DNA of 64,000 bases, from contig NZ_LGQW01000015.1 of NCBI RefSeq assembly GCF_003116035.1, positions 5,618,244 through 5,682,243 of the forward strand. Reading direction: 5' to 3'. The notes below the pieces were generated by a model. It had not been told where the DNA came from. It ran no database searches and was given only the letters and a program-made list of their open reading frames with translations. Of the stretch, positions 8,426 to 17,055 are shown piece by piece. Source of the DNA: Azospirillum sp. TSH64 (GTDB lineage Bacteria; Pseudomonadota; Alphaproteobacteria; Azospirillales; Azospirillaceae). A program made the position numbers and the translations under genes. Within the stretch, counting starts at the first letter, position 1. Each line of letters begins with the position of its first letter.

Positions 8426-9322
8426 TCAGGTGGTGCTCTTGGTCTTGCCAGCGCCCGGCCCGGCGCCCAGGTCGGCGCCGGTTAGCGGATCGGAGTCCGG
8501 CTTCGACATGGTGCGGGCGGCCACGGCATTGACTGCCGCCAGTTCCGACGCGGCGAGCTTGACCGTCGGGTTGCCGTCGCCGCCGTTGACCGGGGCGTCG
8601 CCCATCTTGACGTCCACGAACTCCCACTGGGCGCCCTGGTTCCAGGGGCCGCGCATGTCGCCCTCGCCCTGGCTGGTGTTGTAATACTTGTCGGTGTATT
8701 CCGGTTTGCCCGGCAGTTTGCCCGGCGGGAAGTTGTTGTCGATGGCGTAGAGCGCCTTTTCGAAGCTCTTCTGGTGGGCGATCTCGCGGGTCATCAGGAA
8801 GCCCAGTGCATCCTTCACGCCCGGATCGTCGGTGACGTTGATCAGGCGCTCGTAGATGATCTTCGCGCGCGCTTCCGCCGCGACGTTGGAGCGCAGATCG
8901 GCCGTCGGTTCGCCGATGCTGTCGATATAGCCGCCTGTCCACAGATGCCCGGCCGAATTCACCAGGGCCGGACCGCCGCCATACAGCAGCGACAGGGTGT
9001 GGCTGCCATTGCCCTGGGTGATGTTGGCGTACAGGTCGGCGGTCGCCTCCGCACCCTCGGCCAGCTTGCCCTTGGCGCCCTTGGTCAGCATCGCCACGAT
9101 GGACCCGATGATTTCAAGGTGGCTCAATTCCTCGGTCGCGATGTCGATCAGCAGGTCCTTGCGGCCCGGATCCTCATCGGCCAGACCCTGCGTGAAATAG
9201 CGCATGGCCGCGGCCAACTCGCCCTGTGGGCCGCCGAACTGTTCAAGCATCAGGCTGGCGAGCACCGGATTCGGCTCGGACACGCGGACCGTGTACATGA
9301 GCTTTTTGTTGTGCATGAACAT
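8426..9322 (-). CDS. Manganese (non-heme) catalase
   Basis: Decomposes hydrogen peroxide with a di-manganese centre. The 298-aa protein starts MFMHNKKLMYTVRV and has the expected four-helix-bundle ligands: Glu35 (PQGELAAAMRYF), the E-x2-H pair in ATEELSHLE (Glu65, His68), a Glu in the VAAEARAKIIYERL helix and His in TREIAHQKSFEKAL. The C-terminal tail is glycine- and proline-rich, as is common in these enzymes. It is a single minus-strand gene convergent with the MFS gene. Glutathione reductase nearby suggests a cluster of oxidative-stress functions, although they are separate transcription units. Confidence 0.95.
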   Translation of the reverse strand: MFMHNKKLMYTVRVSEPNPVLASLMLEQFGGPQGELAAAMRYFTQGLADEDPGRKDLLIDIATEELSHLEIIGSIVAMLTKGAKGKLAEGAEATADLYANITQGNGSHTLSLLYGGGPALVNSAGHLWTGGYIDSIGEPTADLRSNVAAEARAKIIYERLINVTDDPGVKDALGFLMTREIAHQKSFEKALYAIDNNFPPGKLPGKPEYTDKYYNTSQGEGDMRGPWNQGAQWEFVDVKMGDAPVNGGDGNPTVKLAASELAAVNAVAARTMSKPDSDPLTGADLGAGPGAGKTKSTT

Positions 9323-9540
9323 GCGAGGAATTCCTCCTGGGTCAGATGGCCCGCCTTGCAGGGGCCGCGGATCGGGGCGACCGGGTCCGGACCGGATCGC
9401 TTCATGTCCTCAACCCAGGATTTTTAGAAGCGTTCCAGGAAGAATGCCTGTTTCGGAGTGCTATGCCGGATGGATCACAATGGCGGCGGGAACGATTGCC
9501 TTCCGTATAGAGGAAGCCCGTATAGGCCATGATCGTGAAG

Positions 9541-9578
9541 CAAAACGCCCACGCCGGATTTCACATCCGGGTGGGCGT
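9541..9578 (-). terminator. Intrinsic terminator of the small secreted-protein gene
   Basis: Read on the minus strand, ACGCCCACCCGGAT pairs with a near-perfect partner (ATCCG, then GTGGGCGT) across a short loop and runs into TTTTGCTT. It lies 48 bp beyond the stop of the gene at 9626-10120. The rest of the 303-bp gap 9323-9625 holds only the presumed promoter and ribosome site of the Mn-catalase gene. Confidence 0.8.
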
Positions 9579-9625
9579 CCTTGCCGACCGGTGTCCGAAG
9601 ACACCGGCCTGTGTCGGCGGAAACC

Positions 9626-10120
9626 TTACTGCGCCTGGGCGCGGCAGGCTTCCAGGGCAGAAATAGCCTTGCGGGTGTCGTCGAGGTAATAGGTGTAGGC
9701 GTAATCGTCGCCCTTGCCGTCGATCTCCATGTAAAGCTCGCGGCCGTTCATCAGGGCGTCGATCGCCTTGGAGGTCGCCGGGATGCCGACGACGGCCATC
9801 GTCTTGTCGATGGCGGCACCCGGAACCTTGTCGCTCCACTTCTTGTCGACCGACAGGGAGATCGAGAGATCTTCCTTCTCCTTCAGCTTCCAGGCCGAAT
9901 CGCCGAAGATCAGAACCATCGCTTGGCCCTTGTTGGTATAGGCCAGGGCGATGGTCGCGGTGTCCTTCGAGTCCGTCTTCCACTCCTGCGTGATGGCGCA
10001 GTCCTTGTCGATCTTGACGTCCCACACGCCGATCTTGGTCTGGGCCTGAGCCGCACCGACCGAGGCGAACGCCGCAACGCAGGCAGCCGCTGCAAAAATT
10101 CCACGCATGTTTGGAGCCAT
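9626..10120 (-). CDS. Secreted protein with a Cys-bracketed domain, function unknown
   Basis: A 164-aa protein with a signal peptide (cleavage near AAQAQ, residue about 27) and a mature domain of about 130 residues bracketed by two cysteines, Cys41 and Cys159, that could form a disulfide. The domain resembles the middle of the protein encoded at 25947-27338: both have C near the first strand, a VDKK motif, an x-ALM-x-G-x-EL segment and an ending of the form T-[RK]-K-x-L-x2-L-x2-C. It might be distantly related to invasion-associated locus B proteins, but that is weak. The start is taken at 10120 (MAPNMRG); ATG 10108 is equally possible. It is a single gene with its own terminator. Confidence 0.75.
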   Translation of the reverse strand: MAPNMRGIFAAAACVAAFASVGAAQAQTKIGVWDVKIDKDCAITQEWKTDSKDTATIALAYTNKGQAMVLIFGDSAWKLKEKEDLSISLSVDKKWSDKVPGAAIDKTMAVVGIPATSKAIDALMNGRELYMEIDGKGDDYAYTYYLDDTRKAISALEACRAQAQ

Positions 10121-10282
10121 TCCCTGGAAAAATTGTTCGTGCCGCCATGGTAGGTACCACAATCGGTCAAGGTCCAGGGATTTCCGGTCCTTATTGGCAT
10201 GCACCGGGTGCCATGAGCGGAGGACTCCACTCATGGCCCCGTTGCGGACGGTTTGCCGCTGCCTTGCGGCAAGGCTGTCCGC

Positions 10283-11650
10283 TCAGATTTTCTTTTCCGG
10301 CTCCGCCTTCTCGCGCATCAGCACGAATTCCTCCGCGGTGGAGGGATGAAGCGCGATGGTGCGGTCGAAATCGCGCTTGGTGGCACCGCAGTTCAGCGCG
10401 ATTGCCAGCGCCTGCATCATCTCGGGCGCGTCCATGCCCATCATGTGGCAGCCCAGCACGCGCTGGCTTTCGCCGTCCACCACCAGCTTCATCAGCACCC
10501 GCTCGTCGCGGCCGGACAGGGTGTGCTTCATCGGACGGAAGCCGGCCTTGTAGATGTCGACCTTCGCGTACTTCTCCCGTGCCTGCATCTCGGTCAGGCC
10601 GACGGTGCCCAGCGGCGGCAGGGAGAACACACCGGTCGGCACATTGTCGTAACCGATGTGCATCGGGTTGTCGTTGAACAGCGTCTCGGCCAGGGCGCGG
10701 CCCTCGGCGATGGCGATGGGGGTCAGCGCCATGCGGTCGGTGACGTCGCCGATGGCATATATGTTGTCGACGGAGGTGCGCGACCACTCGTCGACCGGGA
10801 TCGCACCGGCCTCGTCCAGGGCAATGCCGACCTCTTCCAGGCCCAGATTTTTCGTGTTCGGCCGGCGGCCGGTGGCGGCCATCACCAGACCGGCGGAATG
10901 TTCACGGCCCATATGGTCGGTCAGGGTATAGCCGCCGGGGCCCTTTTCGAGCTTCGCCGGCTTGCAGCGCGAGATGATGTTGATGCCGCGCTTGCTCATT
11001 TCTTGCGCCAGGGCGACGCGGATGTCGTCGTCGAAACCGTTCAGCAGATCGTCGCCGCGGATCATCAGAGTCACTTCCGCACCCAGACCGCGGAAGATGC
11101 TGGCGAACTCCACCGCGATGTAGCCGCCCCCGACGATCAGGACGGAGTGGGGAAGCGTTTCCAGATGCAGCGCCTCGTTGGAGGTCACGGCATGCTCCAT
11201 CCCCTCCACCTGCGGCAGCGTCGGCCAGCCGCCGGTGGCGATCAGGATGTTGCGGGCGGTGTAGCGCTTGCCGTCGACCTCCACCGTATGGCGGTCGACG
11301 ATCCGGCCGAACCCCTCATACAGGGTGACGCCGGAATTCTTCAGCATATTGATGTAGATGCCGTTCAACCGGTCGATCTCGCTGTCCTTGCGCGCGATCA
11401 GCGTTTCCCAGTCGAAGGACGGCATCGGCGCGCTCCAGCCATAGCCGGCGGAGTCCTCGAAGCCGTCGCGGAACTGGGCGGCGTAGACCAGCAGCTTCTT
11501 CGGCACGCAGCCACGGATCACGCAGGTGCCGCCGACGCGGCTGCCTTCGCAGATCGCCACCTTGGCGCCATAGGACGCAGCGCGCCGGCTGGCGGCGACG
11601 CCGCCGGACCCCGCCCCGATGGTGAAGAGGTCGAAATCGAACTCGGCCAC
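10283..11650 (-). CDS. gor: Glutathione-disulfide reductase
   Basis: NADPH-dependent flavoenzyme that reduces glutathione disulfide in the cytoplasm. The 455-aa protein has the FAD motif TIGAGSGGVAASRR, the redox-active disulfide C-x4-C in GGTCVIRGCVPKK, an NADPH-binding Rossmann motif VGGGYIAVEFA, and the C-terminal His-Pro dimer-interface segment ALHPSTAEEFV that supplies the catalytic base to the partner subunit. The start is GTG at 11650, preceded by AAGGAGA at 5 bp; longer frames upstream lack a ribosome site. The VRIAD-type arginines were not checked, but CVIRGCVPKK favours glutathione reductase over lipoamide dehydrogenase. Confidence 0.95.
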   Translation of the reverse strand: MAEFDFDLFTIGAGSGGVAASRRAASYGAKVAICEGSRVGGTCVIRGCVPKKLLVYAAQFRDGFEDSAGYGWSAPMPSFDWETLIARKDSEIDRLNGIYINMLKNSGVTLYEGFGRIVDRHTVEVDGKRYTARNILIATGGWPTLPQVEGMEHAVTSNEALHLETLPHSVLIVGGGYIAVEFASIFRGLGAEVTLMIRGDDLLNGFDDDIRVALAQEMSKRGINIISRCKPAKLEKGPGGYTLTDHMGREHSAGLVMAATGRRPNTKNLGLEEVGIALDEAGAIPVDEWSRTSVDNIYAIGDVTDRMALTPIAIAEGRALAETLFNDNPMHIGYDNVPTGVFSLPPLGTVGLTEMQAREKYAKVDIYKAGFRPMKHTLSGRDERVLMKLVVDGESQRVLGCHMMGMDAPEMMQALAIALNCGATKRDFDRTIALHPSTAEEFVLMREKAEPEKKI

Positions 11651-11783
11651 GGCCGTCTCCTTCCGCAACTGGACCCTGATCCTGCAAACAATTCCCCCGG
11701 ACGGTTCCTGCGAACGGTCGGGGGGCCTGTTCACTGTGGACCGGCAGCATATGGGGAGGTGCGGGGTGTTGGGAAGCGCGCCC

Positions 11784-12293
11784 TCAGCGCAGCAGCATGT
11801 CCTGGATCAGGACTTGTCGAAGCTTCAGCGGGCGCATGGTCTTGTTGGCGACGTAGCGCAGCGCGTCCTTGATGTAGACCTGCCCGTCGGCCCCGCGCAG
11901 TTCGGCCGGATCGACCTCCAGCAGGCGCCGGCCCATGGCATCGGCGATGCGCGGCAGGTGGGGCGTCACCGCCTCCATCGGGGTTGCCGGATCGAATTCC
12001 AGCACGGCACGCAGCCGCAATTCCTGCAGGCGGCGGCCGTCGTTCAGCGTGATGGTCAAAGTGGGCAGGGCGGCATAGACGGCTGGCGAAAGCTCGACCC
12101 GCGCCGGAGGATGGGCGCCCTGGGCGGGGGCCGGACGCAGCAGCAGCACACCGCCGACCCCGGCGCCGGCAAAGGCGAGCATCAGACCCAGCAAGGCCAG
12201 GACGATCCGGTTCCCGGTGCCATCGAAGGAGGGCAGGCCGCTCCGGTTGGATTCGGCGAATTCCAATTCCGCGGACATTGCTGCCTTGCTCAT
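11784..12293 (-). CDS. fliL: Flagellar basal-body-associated protein FliL family
   Basis: A 169-aa single-pass membrane protein: a short cytoplasmic N-terminus, one hydrophobic helix at about residues 30-53, and a periplasmic domain ending KLRQVLIQDMLLR, the hallmark C-terminus of FliL. FliL sits at the flagellar stator and supports torque and swarming. No other flagellar gene is in the window, so this is an orphan copy, perhaps a paralog of one in a main flagellar cluster. ATG 12293 is used; ATG 12278 is an alternative start with an AAGG ribosome-site match. The 417-bp gap upstream (to 12710) contains an AT-rich patch near 12330-12400 that may hold its promoter. Confidence 0.8.
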   Translation of the reverse strand: MSKAAMSAELEFAESNRSGLPSFDGTGNRIVLALLGLMLAFAGAGVGGVLLLRPAPAQGAHPPARVELSPAVYAALPTLTITLNDGRRLQELRLRAVLEFDPATPMEAVTPHLPRIADAMGRRLLEVDPAELRGADGQVYIKDALRYVANKTMRPLKLRQVLIQDMLLR

Positions 12294-12635
12294 TCCGCTC
12301 TGCCTGGATGTTGCCGACGAACCGGTGCGTGAAACCTTAAAAGCGCGGAAGTGGTAGGTCAAATAAAGGTATTTTAGTGGATTTTTCCTTTGATTGTCGA
12401 AGGACGGCCGGATTTCGACTGCGGACTTGCGGTGTAGCCTTCGGCGGCAGTCGATGTATTCAATGACGGCCGCAATCCTGCTTCCCGCAGAAAATGCAAC
12501 GCAGCCATCCACCACGGGTTGGCCGGATGGGAAGCCTCTTCCCCCGTCCGGCCGGGACGTATAATGCTGGGATACCAACACAACCGGCCGGCTGCCCTGT
12601 CCGGGGGCCGGACCATGACGACGAAGCACTGCAAC

Positions 12636-12683
12636 GCCATGCGCAGACCGATGCGTGGAACCATGTGCAGAGCCATGTGCAGA
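12636..12683. repeat. Four-copy 12-bp tandem repeat upstream of pncB
   Basis: Four consecutive degenerate 12-bp units: GCCATGCGCAGA, CCGATGCGTGGA, ACCATGTGCAGA and GCCATGTGCAGA. The array ends 28 bp before the ATG of the nicotinate phosphoribosyltransferase gene and is in frame with it, so an upstream ATG at 12615 would translate it as a four-residue peptide repeat rich in Met, Arg and Cys. It may be an operator array, a leader, or part of an N-terminal extension. Confidence 0.8.
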
Positions 12684-12710
12684 CAGGGGCGAAAGGCGAG
12701 GGTGACGGGT

Positions 12711-13904
12711 ATGAGCGACACCGACAACCGTTCAGCTGGCAACCAAGCGGCCGGCAGCCGGAAGGCCGGACATGGGCCGACGGCTCTTCTCCCGCCCTCC
12801 GCCTCGGTTCCCGACTGGACGGACACCTATTTCCGCCGCACGAAGGAAGCGGTGGGCAAGTTCGGCGACAAGACCGTGACCTATGCCATCTTCATGCGGC
12901 GTCCCGTGGTCTGCGCCCCGCGCCTTGCGGTGGAGTGGCTGGAGGCGGTGGCGCGCGAACGCAACACCGGCTTCCAGATCGAGCTGAACTACCCCGAGGG
13001 CAAATGGGTCGGCGCCGGCGAGCCGATCATGTACATCACCGGCTCCTTCTACCATCTGGTCGATTGCGAGACGATCCTGTTGCAGAAGCTGGGTCCGGCC
13101 AGCGTCGCCGCCTACAATGCCTTCACCATGTGCGCCGACCTGCCGAAGGTCGCCTTCCTCGCCATGGACGCCCGTCACTGTGCCGGGACGGAGATGGCGG
13201 AGATGATGGCCTATGCCGCTTCCGTCGGATCCGACCGGGCGAAGCGCAAGGTCGGCGCCAAGGGCTTCATCGGCAACGCCACCGACGCCACCGCCCCCTA
13301 TTTCGGTCAGGAGAAGGGCATGGGCACCATGCCGCACGCCCTGATCGGCTATGCCGGATCGACCGTGCGCGCGGCGGAGATGTTCCACGAGACCTTCCCC
13401 GACCTGGGCCTGACCGTGCTGGTCGATTATTTCGGCCGCGAGATCACCGACGGGCTGGAGGTCTGCCGCCGCTTCCCGCAACTGGCCGCCCAGGGCAAGC
13501 TGTCGCTGCGGCTCGACACCCCCGGCGGCCGCTTCGTCGAGGGGCTGGACCCGCCCGGCTCCTACGCCGTGCTGGAGCGACATGCGCCGCACGCCATCCG
13601 CGGCTATCGCGACGAGACGCAGCTGCGCTACCTGATCGGCACCGGCGTGTCGGCGGCGGCGATCCATTACGTTCGCGAACGGCTGGACGATGCCGGCTTC
13701 CCGGCGGTGAAGATCGTCGCCAGCAGCGGCTTCGGCCCGGCCAAGTGCCGGCTGATGGCGGAAGCCAACGCGCCGGTGGACATCATCGGCACTGGCAGCT
13801 ACCTGCCCGAACGCTGGACCGAGACCTACGCGACCGCCGACATCATCGAGTATGACGGCGAGCGCCGCGTGAAGGTCGGCCGCGAGTTCCTGTTCCGGCG
13901 GTAG
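12711..13904 (+). CDS. pncB: Nicotinate phosphoribosyltransferase family protein
   Basis: Makes nicotinate mononucleotide from nicotinate and PRPP in NAD salvage. The 397-aa protein has the family's N-terminal DxYF-like segment (DWTDTYFRRTKE), the GNATDATAPYF stretch, GTMPHALIGYAGS with the conserved His, and VKIVASSGFGPAK near the phosphate-binding end. The chosen ATG has GAGGGTGA 6 bp upstream. ATG 12615, in frame, would add 32 residues encoded by the tandem repeat. A strong inverted-repeat element follows the stop. The family includes quinolinate- and nicotinamide-specific relatives; the length and GTMPHA motif favour nicotinate. Confidence 0.85.
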   Translation: MSDTDNRSAGNQAAGSRKAGHGPTALLPPSASVPDWTDTYFRRTKEAVGKFGDKTVTYAIFMRRPVVCAPRLAVEWLEAVARERNTGFQIELNYPEGKWVGAGEPIMYITGSFYHLVDCETILLQKLGPASVAAYNAFTMCADLPKVAFLAMDARHCAGTEMAEMMAYAASVGSDRAKRKVGAKGFIGNATDATAPYFGQEKGMGTMPHALIGYAGSTVRAAEMFHETFPDLGLTVLVDYFGREITDGLEVCRRFPQLAAQGKLSLRLDTPGGRFVEGLDPPGSYAVLERHAPHAIRGYRDETQLRYLIGTGVSAAAIHYVRERLDDAGFPAVKIVASSGFGPAKCRLMAEANAPVDIIGTGSYLPERWTETYATADIIEYDGERRVKVGREFLFRR

Positions 13905-13921
13905 GGTCCTGTCTCACATCC

Positions 13922-14040
13922 CGGATCCCCTCTCCCCCCCGGGGAGAGGGTTAGGGTGAGGGGGATCCGCTTCGTGGCTCTCTTCGGCTACGCCGACCCC
14001 CCTCATCCCGACCTTCTCTCCAGGGGGGAGAAGGAGTTAA
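13922..14040. repeat. Large intergenic palindromic element with C/T-rich and G/A-rich arms
   Basis: The left half is a perfect 10-bp hairpin, CCCTCTCCCC / GGGGAGAGGG (13928-13950), followed by TTAGGGTGAGGGGG. The right half repeats the theme inverted: CCCCCTCATCCCGACC and a second hairpin CCTTCTCTCC / GGGGAGAAGG near 14010-14035. The two halves also pair with each other over about 15 bp. The CTCTCCCC...GGGAGAGGGTTAGGGTGAGGG pattern is a known dispersed intergenic repeat type in proteobacteria. Here it separates the convergent pncB and deoA and may end both transcripts. Confidence 0.8.
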
Positions 14041-14047
14041 GTGCACC

Positions 14048-15367
14048 TCACCCCAGACGCTTCGCGATCAGCGGCCCGCGCGCGGGCGCCGTGTCCGTCA
14101 CCGTGACCGACGCGCGCAGGCGGCGTTCCGCCTCGTCGGCCTGGGCCTCGCTGCGGGCGTGCAGGATCGCCAGCGGACGGTCGCCCGGTCCCACCGCGTC
14201 GCCCAACCCGGCCACCGCGTCGAAGCCGACGGCGAAGTCGATGGCATCGGTCGTTTTGGTCCGGCCGCCACCCAGCGCAACCACCGCCATGCCGACCCCG
14301 CGGGTGTCGATGGCGCCGACGAAGCCAGCTTGTTCGGCGAACAGCGGGCGGACGATGGGCGCGCGTTCCAGATGGCGGTCGGGCTGCTCCAGCAGGTCGG
14401 CCGGCCCGCCCAGCGCCGCCACCATGCGGGCGAAGCGCTCCGCCGCTTCACCGCTGGCGATGGAGCGGTCGGCCATCGCGCGGCCCGCCGCGGCGTCCGG
14501 CGCCAGCCCGGCCAGCGCCAGCAGTTCGGCGGCCAGCGCCGCCGTCACCTCGTAGAGCCGCGGGTCCGCCGGTTCGCCGCGCAGGATGGCGAGGCATTCC
14601 AGCATCTCCAGCGCATTGCCGGCGCTGCGGCCCAGCACCTCGTTCATGTCGGTCAGCAGGGCCACCGCCGGCAGGCCGGCTCCCTTCGACACCGTGACGA
14701 TGCTATCGGCCAGCGCCTCGGCATCCGAGAAGCGCTGCATGAAGGCGCCGCTGCCGAACTTCACGTCCATCACCAGGGCGTCCAGCCCGGCCGCCAGCTT
14801 CTTCGACAGGATCGAGGCGGTGATGAGGTCGAGCGATTCGACCGTCGCCGTCACGTCGCGGATGGCGTAGAGCCGCTTGTCGGCAGGGGCAATGTCGTCG
14901 GTGGCGCCGATCACGGCGCAGCCCACCTCCTTCACCACCCGGCGCAGCAGCTCGTTGTCGGGCTTGGCGCGGTAACCGGGGATGCTCTCGAACTTGTCGA
15001 GCGTGCCTCCGGTGTGGCCGAGGCCGCGGCCCGACACCATCGGCACGAAACCGCCGCAGGCGGCCAGCATCGGCGCCAGGATCAGGCTGACCTTGTCGCC
15101 GACGCCCCCCGTGGAATGCTTGTCGATCACCGGACCGGGCAGGTCGAGCGACCTCCACTCCATCACCGTGCCCGAATCGCGCATGGCGCGGGTCAGCGCC
15201 ACCCGTTCGTCCAGGCTCATGCCGCGGAAGAAGACGGCCATGGCGAAGGCCGATGCCTGGGCCTCCGACACGCGGCCGTCGGTGAGGCCGCGGACGAAGT
15301 CCTGGATGGTGGCGGCGTCCAGCGGCTGGCCGTCGCGCTTGGCGCGGACGATTTCCTGCGGAAGCAT
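14048..15367 (-). CDS. deoA: Thymidine phosphorylase
   Basis: Splits thymidine and deoxyuridine with phosphate into the base and 2-deoxyribose 1-phosphate. The 439-aa protein shows the pyrimidine nucleoside phosphorylase signature SGRGLGHTGGTLDKFES, the phosphate-binding KHSTGGVGDKVSL and the C-terminal PYNP domain. The length equals the E. coli enzyme. It is the last gene of the minus-strand nucleoside operon; its ATG is 3 bp downstream of the deoC stop. The product feeds deoC after isomerisation by a phosphopentomutase, which is not in this window. Confidence 0.97.
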   Translation of the reverse strand: MLPQEIVRAKRDGQPLDAATIQDFVRGLTDGRVSEAQASAFAMAVFFRGMSLDERVALTRAMRDSGTVMEWRSLDLPGPVIDKHSTGGVGDKVSLILAPMLAACGGFVPMVSGRGLGHTGGTLDKFESIPGYRAKPDNELLRRVVKEVGCAVIGATDDIAPADKRLYAIRDVTATVESLDLITASILSKKLAAGLDALVMDVKFGSGAFMQRFSDAEALADSIVTVSKGAGLPAVALLTDMNEVLGRSAGNALEMLECLAILRGEPADPRLYEVTAALAAELLALAGLAPDAAAGRAMADRSIASGEAAERFARMVAALGGPADLLEQPDRHLERAPIVRPLFAEQAGFVGAIDTRGVGMAVVALGGGRTKTTDAIDFAVGFDAVAGLGDAVGPGDRPLAILHARSEAQADEAERRLRASVTVTDTAPARGPLIAKRLG

Positions 15368-15370
15368 GCC

Positions 15371-16210
15371 TCAGTACCCTCCCGCCGGGGCAGGCTCGCG
15401 TTCGCCCTCCCGTTCGCCGTCCTGCTCGCCATGACCGGCGGCCGACAGCAGCGCGTCGAGCAGGCTGGAGGCTCCGAAGCGGAAGGTCTGAGGCGTGGCC
15501 CAGCCATCCCCCAGGATATGGTCGGCCAACGCCAGATAGCGCGCCGCCTCCGCCGCGTCGCGGATGCCGCCGGACGCCTTGAAGCCGACCTTCTTGCCCG
15601 ATTCATAGATGCTGTCGAGCATCACCGCCGCGGCCGGCAGGGTCGCGGCCGGCTGAGTCTTGCCGGTGGAGGTCTTCAGGAAGTCGGCGCCGGCGGCGAT
15701 GGCGTCGCGCGAGGCCCAGGCCAGCAGGTCGGCATCTGGGAAGGCGCCCGATTCCAGGATCACCTTCAGCAGCACCTTGTCGCCGCAGGCCTCGCGGCAG
15801 GCCTTCACGACATTGATCGGCTGGGTGCGGGCGCCGTCGATGAAGGCCTTGTAGGGCAGAACCACGTCGATCTCGTCCGCCCCGTCGGCGATGGCCCGCC
15901 GGGTCTCCGCTGCCACCGAGGCGGCGTCGGCCTCGCCGGTCGGGAAATTGACCACGGTGGCGATCTTCACCGGCGTGCCCTCCAGCGCCTTGCGCGCGGT
16001 GGGGACGAAGCGCGGCCAGACGCAGACGGCGGCGACCGGCCCCACGGGGGTGACGGCGCGGGCGCAGAGATCCTGCACCACGCGGTCGCTATCGTCGCCG
16101 TTCAGGCTGGTGAGGTCGAGCATGCCCACGGCACGGCGCGCCAGATCGGCGTCGGACGGGGCGTTGGCGCTGGCGTCCAGCGCGCTTTGCAGGTCGGCAG
16201 ACAGTTTCAT
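15371..16210 (-). CDS. deoC: Deoxyribose-phosphate aldolase
   Basis: Class I aldolase that cleaves 2-deoxyribose 5-phosphate into glyceraldehyde 3-phosphate and acetaldehyde. The 279-aa protein keeps the Schiff-base lysine in ADFLKTSTGK and the second active-site lysine in VGFKASGGIRD, together with the EIDVVLPYKAFIDG strand. Its ATG overlaps the stop of the purine nucleoside phosphorylase gene by ATGA, so the two are translationally coupled. It is slightly longer than the E. coli enzyme because of a glycine- and glutamate-rich C-terminal tail. Confidence 0.97.
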   Translation of the reverse strand: MKLSADLQSALDASANAPSDADLARRAVGMLDLTSLNGDDSDRVVQDLCARAVTPVGPVAAVCVWPRFVPTARKALEGTPVKIATVVNFPTGEADAASVAAETRRAIADGADEIDVVLPYKAFIDGARTQPINVVKACREACGDKVLLKVILESGAFPDADLLAWASRDAIAAGADFLKTSTGKTQPAATLPAAAVMLDSIYESGKKVGFKASGGIRDAAEAARYLALADHILGDGWATPQTFRFGASSLLDALLSAAGHGEQDGEREGEREPAPAGGY

Positions 16211-17040
16211 GACCGGGACCCGTCCTTCTCATGCAGGCGTTCGAGGAAGCCGACCAGCAGGCGCTCCAGGTCGGCGGCTGCCGCCGAGGCGGCGGTCAGG
16301 GTCTGGTGATGGTCGACCGGCCCGTCGCCGAGCCCGACGCCCAGATTGGTGACGACGGCACAGCCGACGACCCGCAGGCCGCAATGGCGCGCGACGATGC
16401 ATTCGGGAACGGTGGACATGCCGACCGCGTCGGCGCCCAGCAGCTTCATCATCCGCACCTCGGCCGGCGTCTCGAAGGACGGGCCGGGATAGGCGGCATA
16501 GACGCCCTCCGCCAGATCGATGGACAGGCCGGCGGCGACATCCTTGAGCAGGCCGCGCAGTTCCGGATTCCAGGCATCGGTCATGCTGGGGAAGCGCTCG
16601 CCGAAGGCTTCGTCGTTCGGACCGGTCAGCGGGTTGCTGCCCAGCAGGTTCAGATGGTCGCTGATCGCCATCAGCCGGCCGGGTCCGACCTCCAGCCGCA
16701 GCGAGCCGACGGCGGCGGTCAGCACCAGCGTGTCGCAACCGGCCAGCTTCAGCGCCCGCACCGCGGTCTTCAGCGCATCGAAGCCGTTGCCCTCATAGGC
16801 GTGGACGCGGCCCTGCATGCAGGCGACCTCGACCCCGCCGAGCTGTCCCACCACCAGCCGACCGGCATGGCCGGACACGCTGGGGATCGGGAAACCGGCG
16901 ATGTCGGTGTAGGGAATGGCAACCGCGTTGGCGATGCGGTCGGCGATGCCGCCCAGGCCGGAGCCCAGCACGATGCCGACCCGCGGCCGATGGCCGGAGG
17001 CACGGTGGAGGATGTCCGCGGCGGCGCGGGCTGCGGTCAT
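16207..17040 (-). CDS. punA: Purine nucleoside phosphorylase (trimeric, inosine/guanosine type)
   Basis: Phosphorolyses inosine and guanosine nucleosides and their deoxy forms. The 277-aa protein has the phosphate loop IVLGSGLGG near residues 22-30, GRVHAYEGN (usually GRFHxYEG), PGPSFETPAEVRM and DAVGMSTVPE, and the base-binding Asn in VVTNLG. These are marks of the low-molecular-weight trimeric PNP family rather than hexameric DeoD. It lies between cdd and deoC in the nucleoside operon. Symbols used for this family include punA, deoD and xapA; the family call is firmer than the symbol. Confidence 0.94.
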   Translation of the reverse strand: MTAARAAADILHRASGHRPRVGIVLGSGLGGIADRIANAVAIPYTDIAGFPIPSVSGHAGRLVVGQLGGVEVACMQGRVHAYEGNGFDALKTAVRALKLAGCDTLVLTAAVGSLRLEVGPGRLMAISDHLNLLGSNPLTGPNDEAFGERFPSMTDAWNPELRGLLKDVAAGLSIDLAEGVYAAYPGPSFETPAEVRMMKLLGADAVGMSTVPECIVARHCGLRVVGCAVVTNLGVGLGDGPVDHHQTLTAASAAAADLERLLVGFLERLHEKDGSRS

Positions 17041-17055
17041 GTCGGGAAACTCCGC

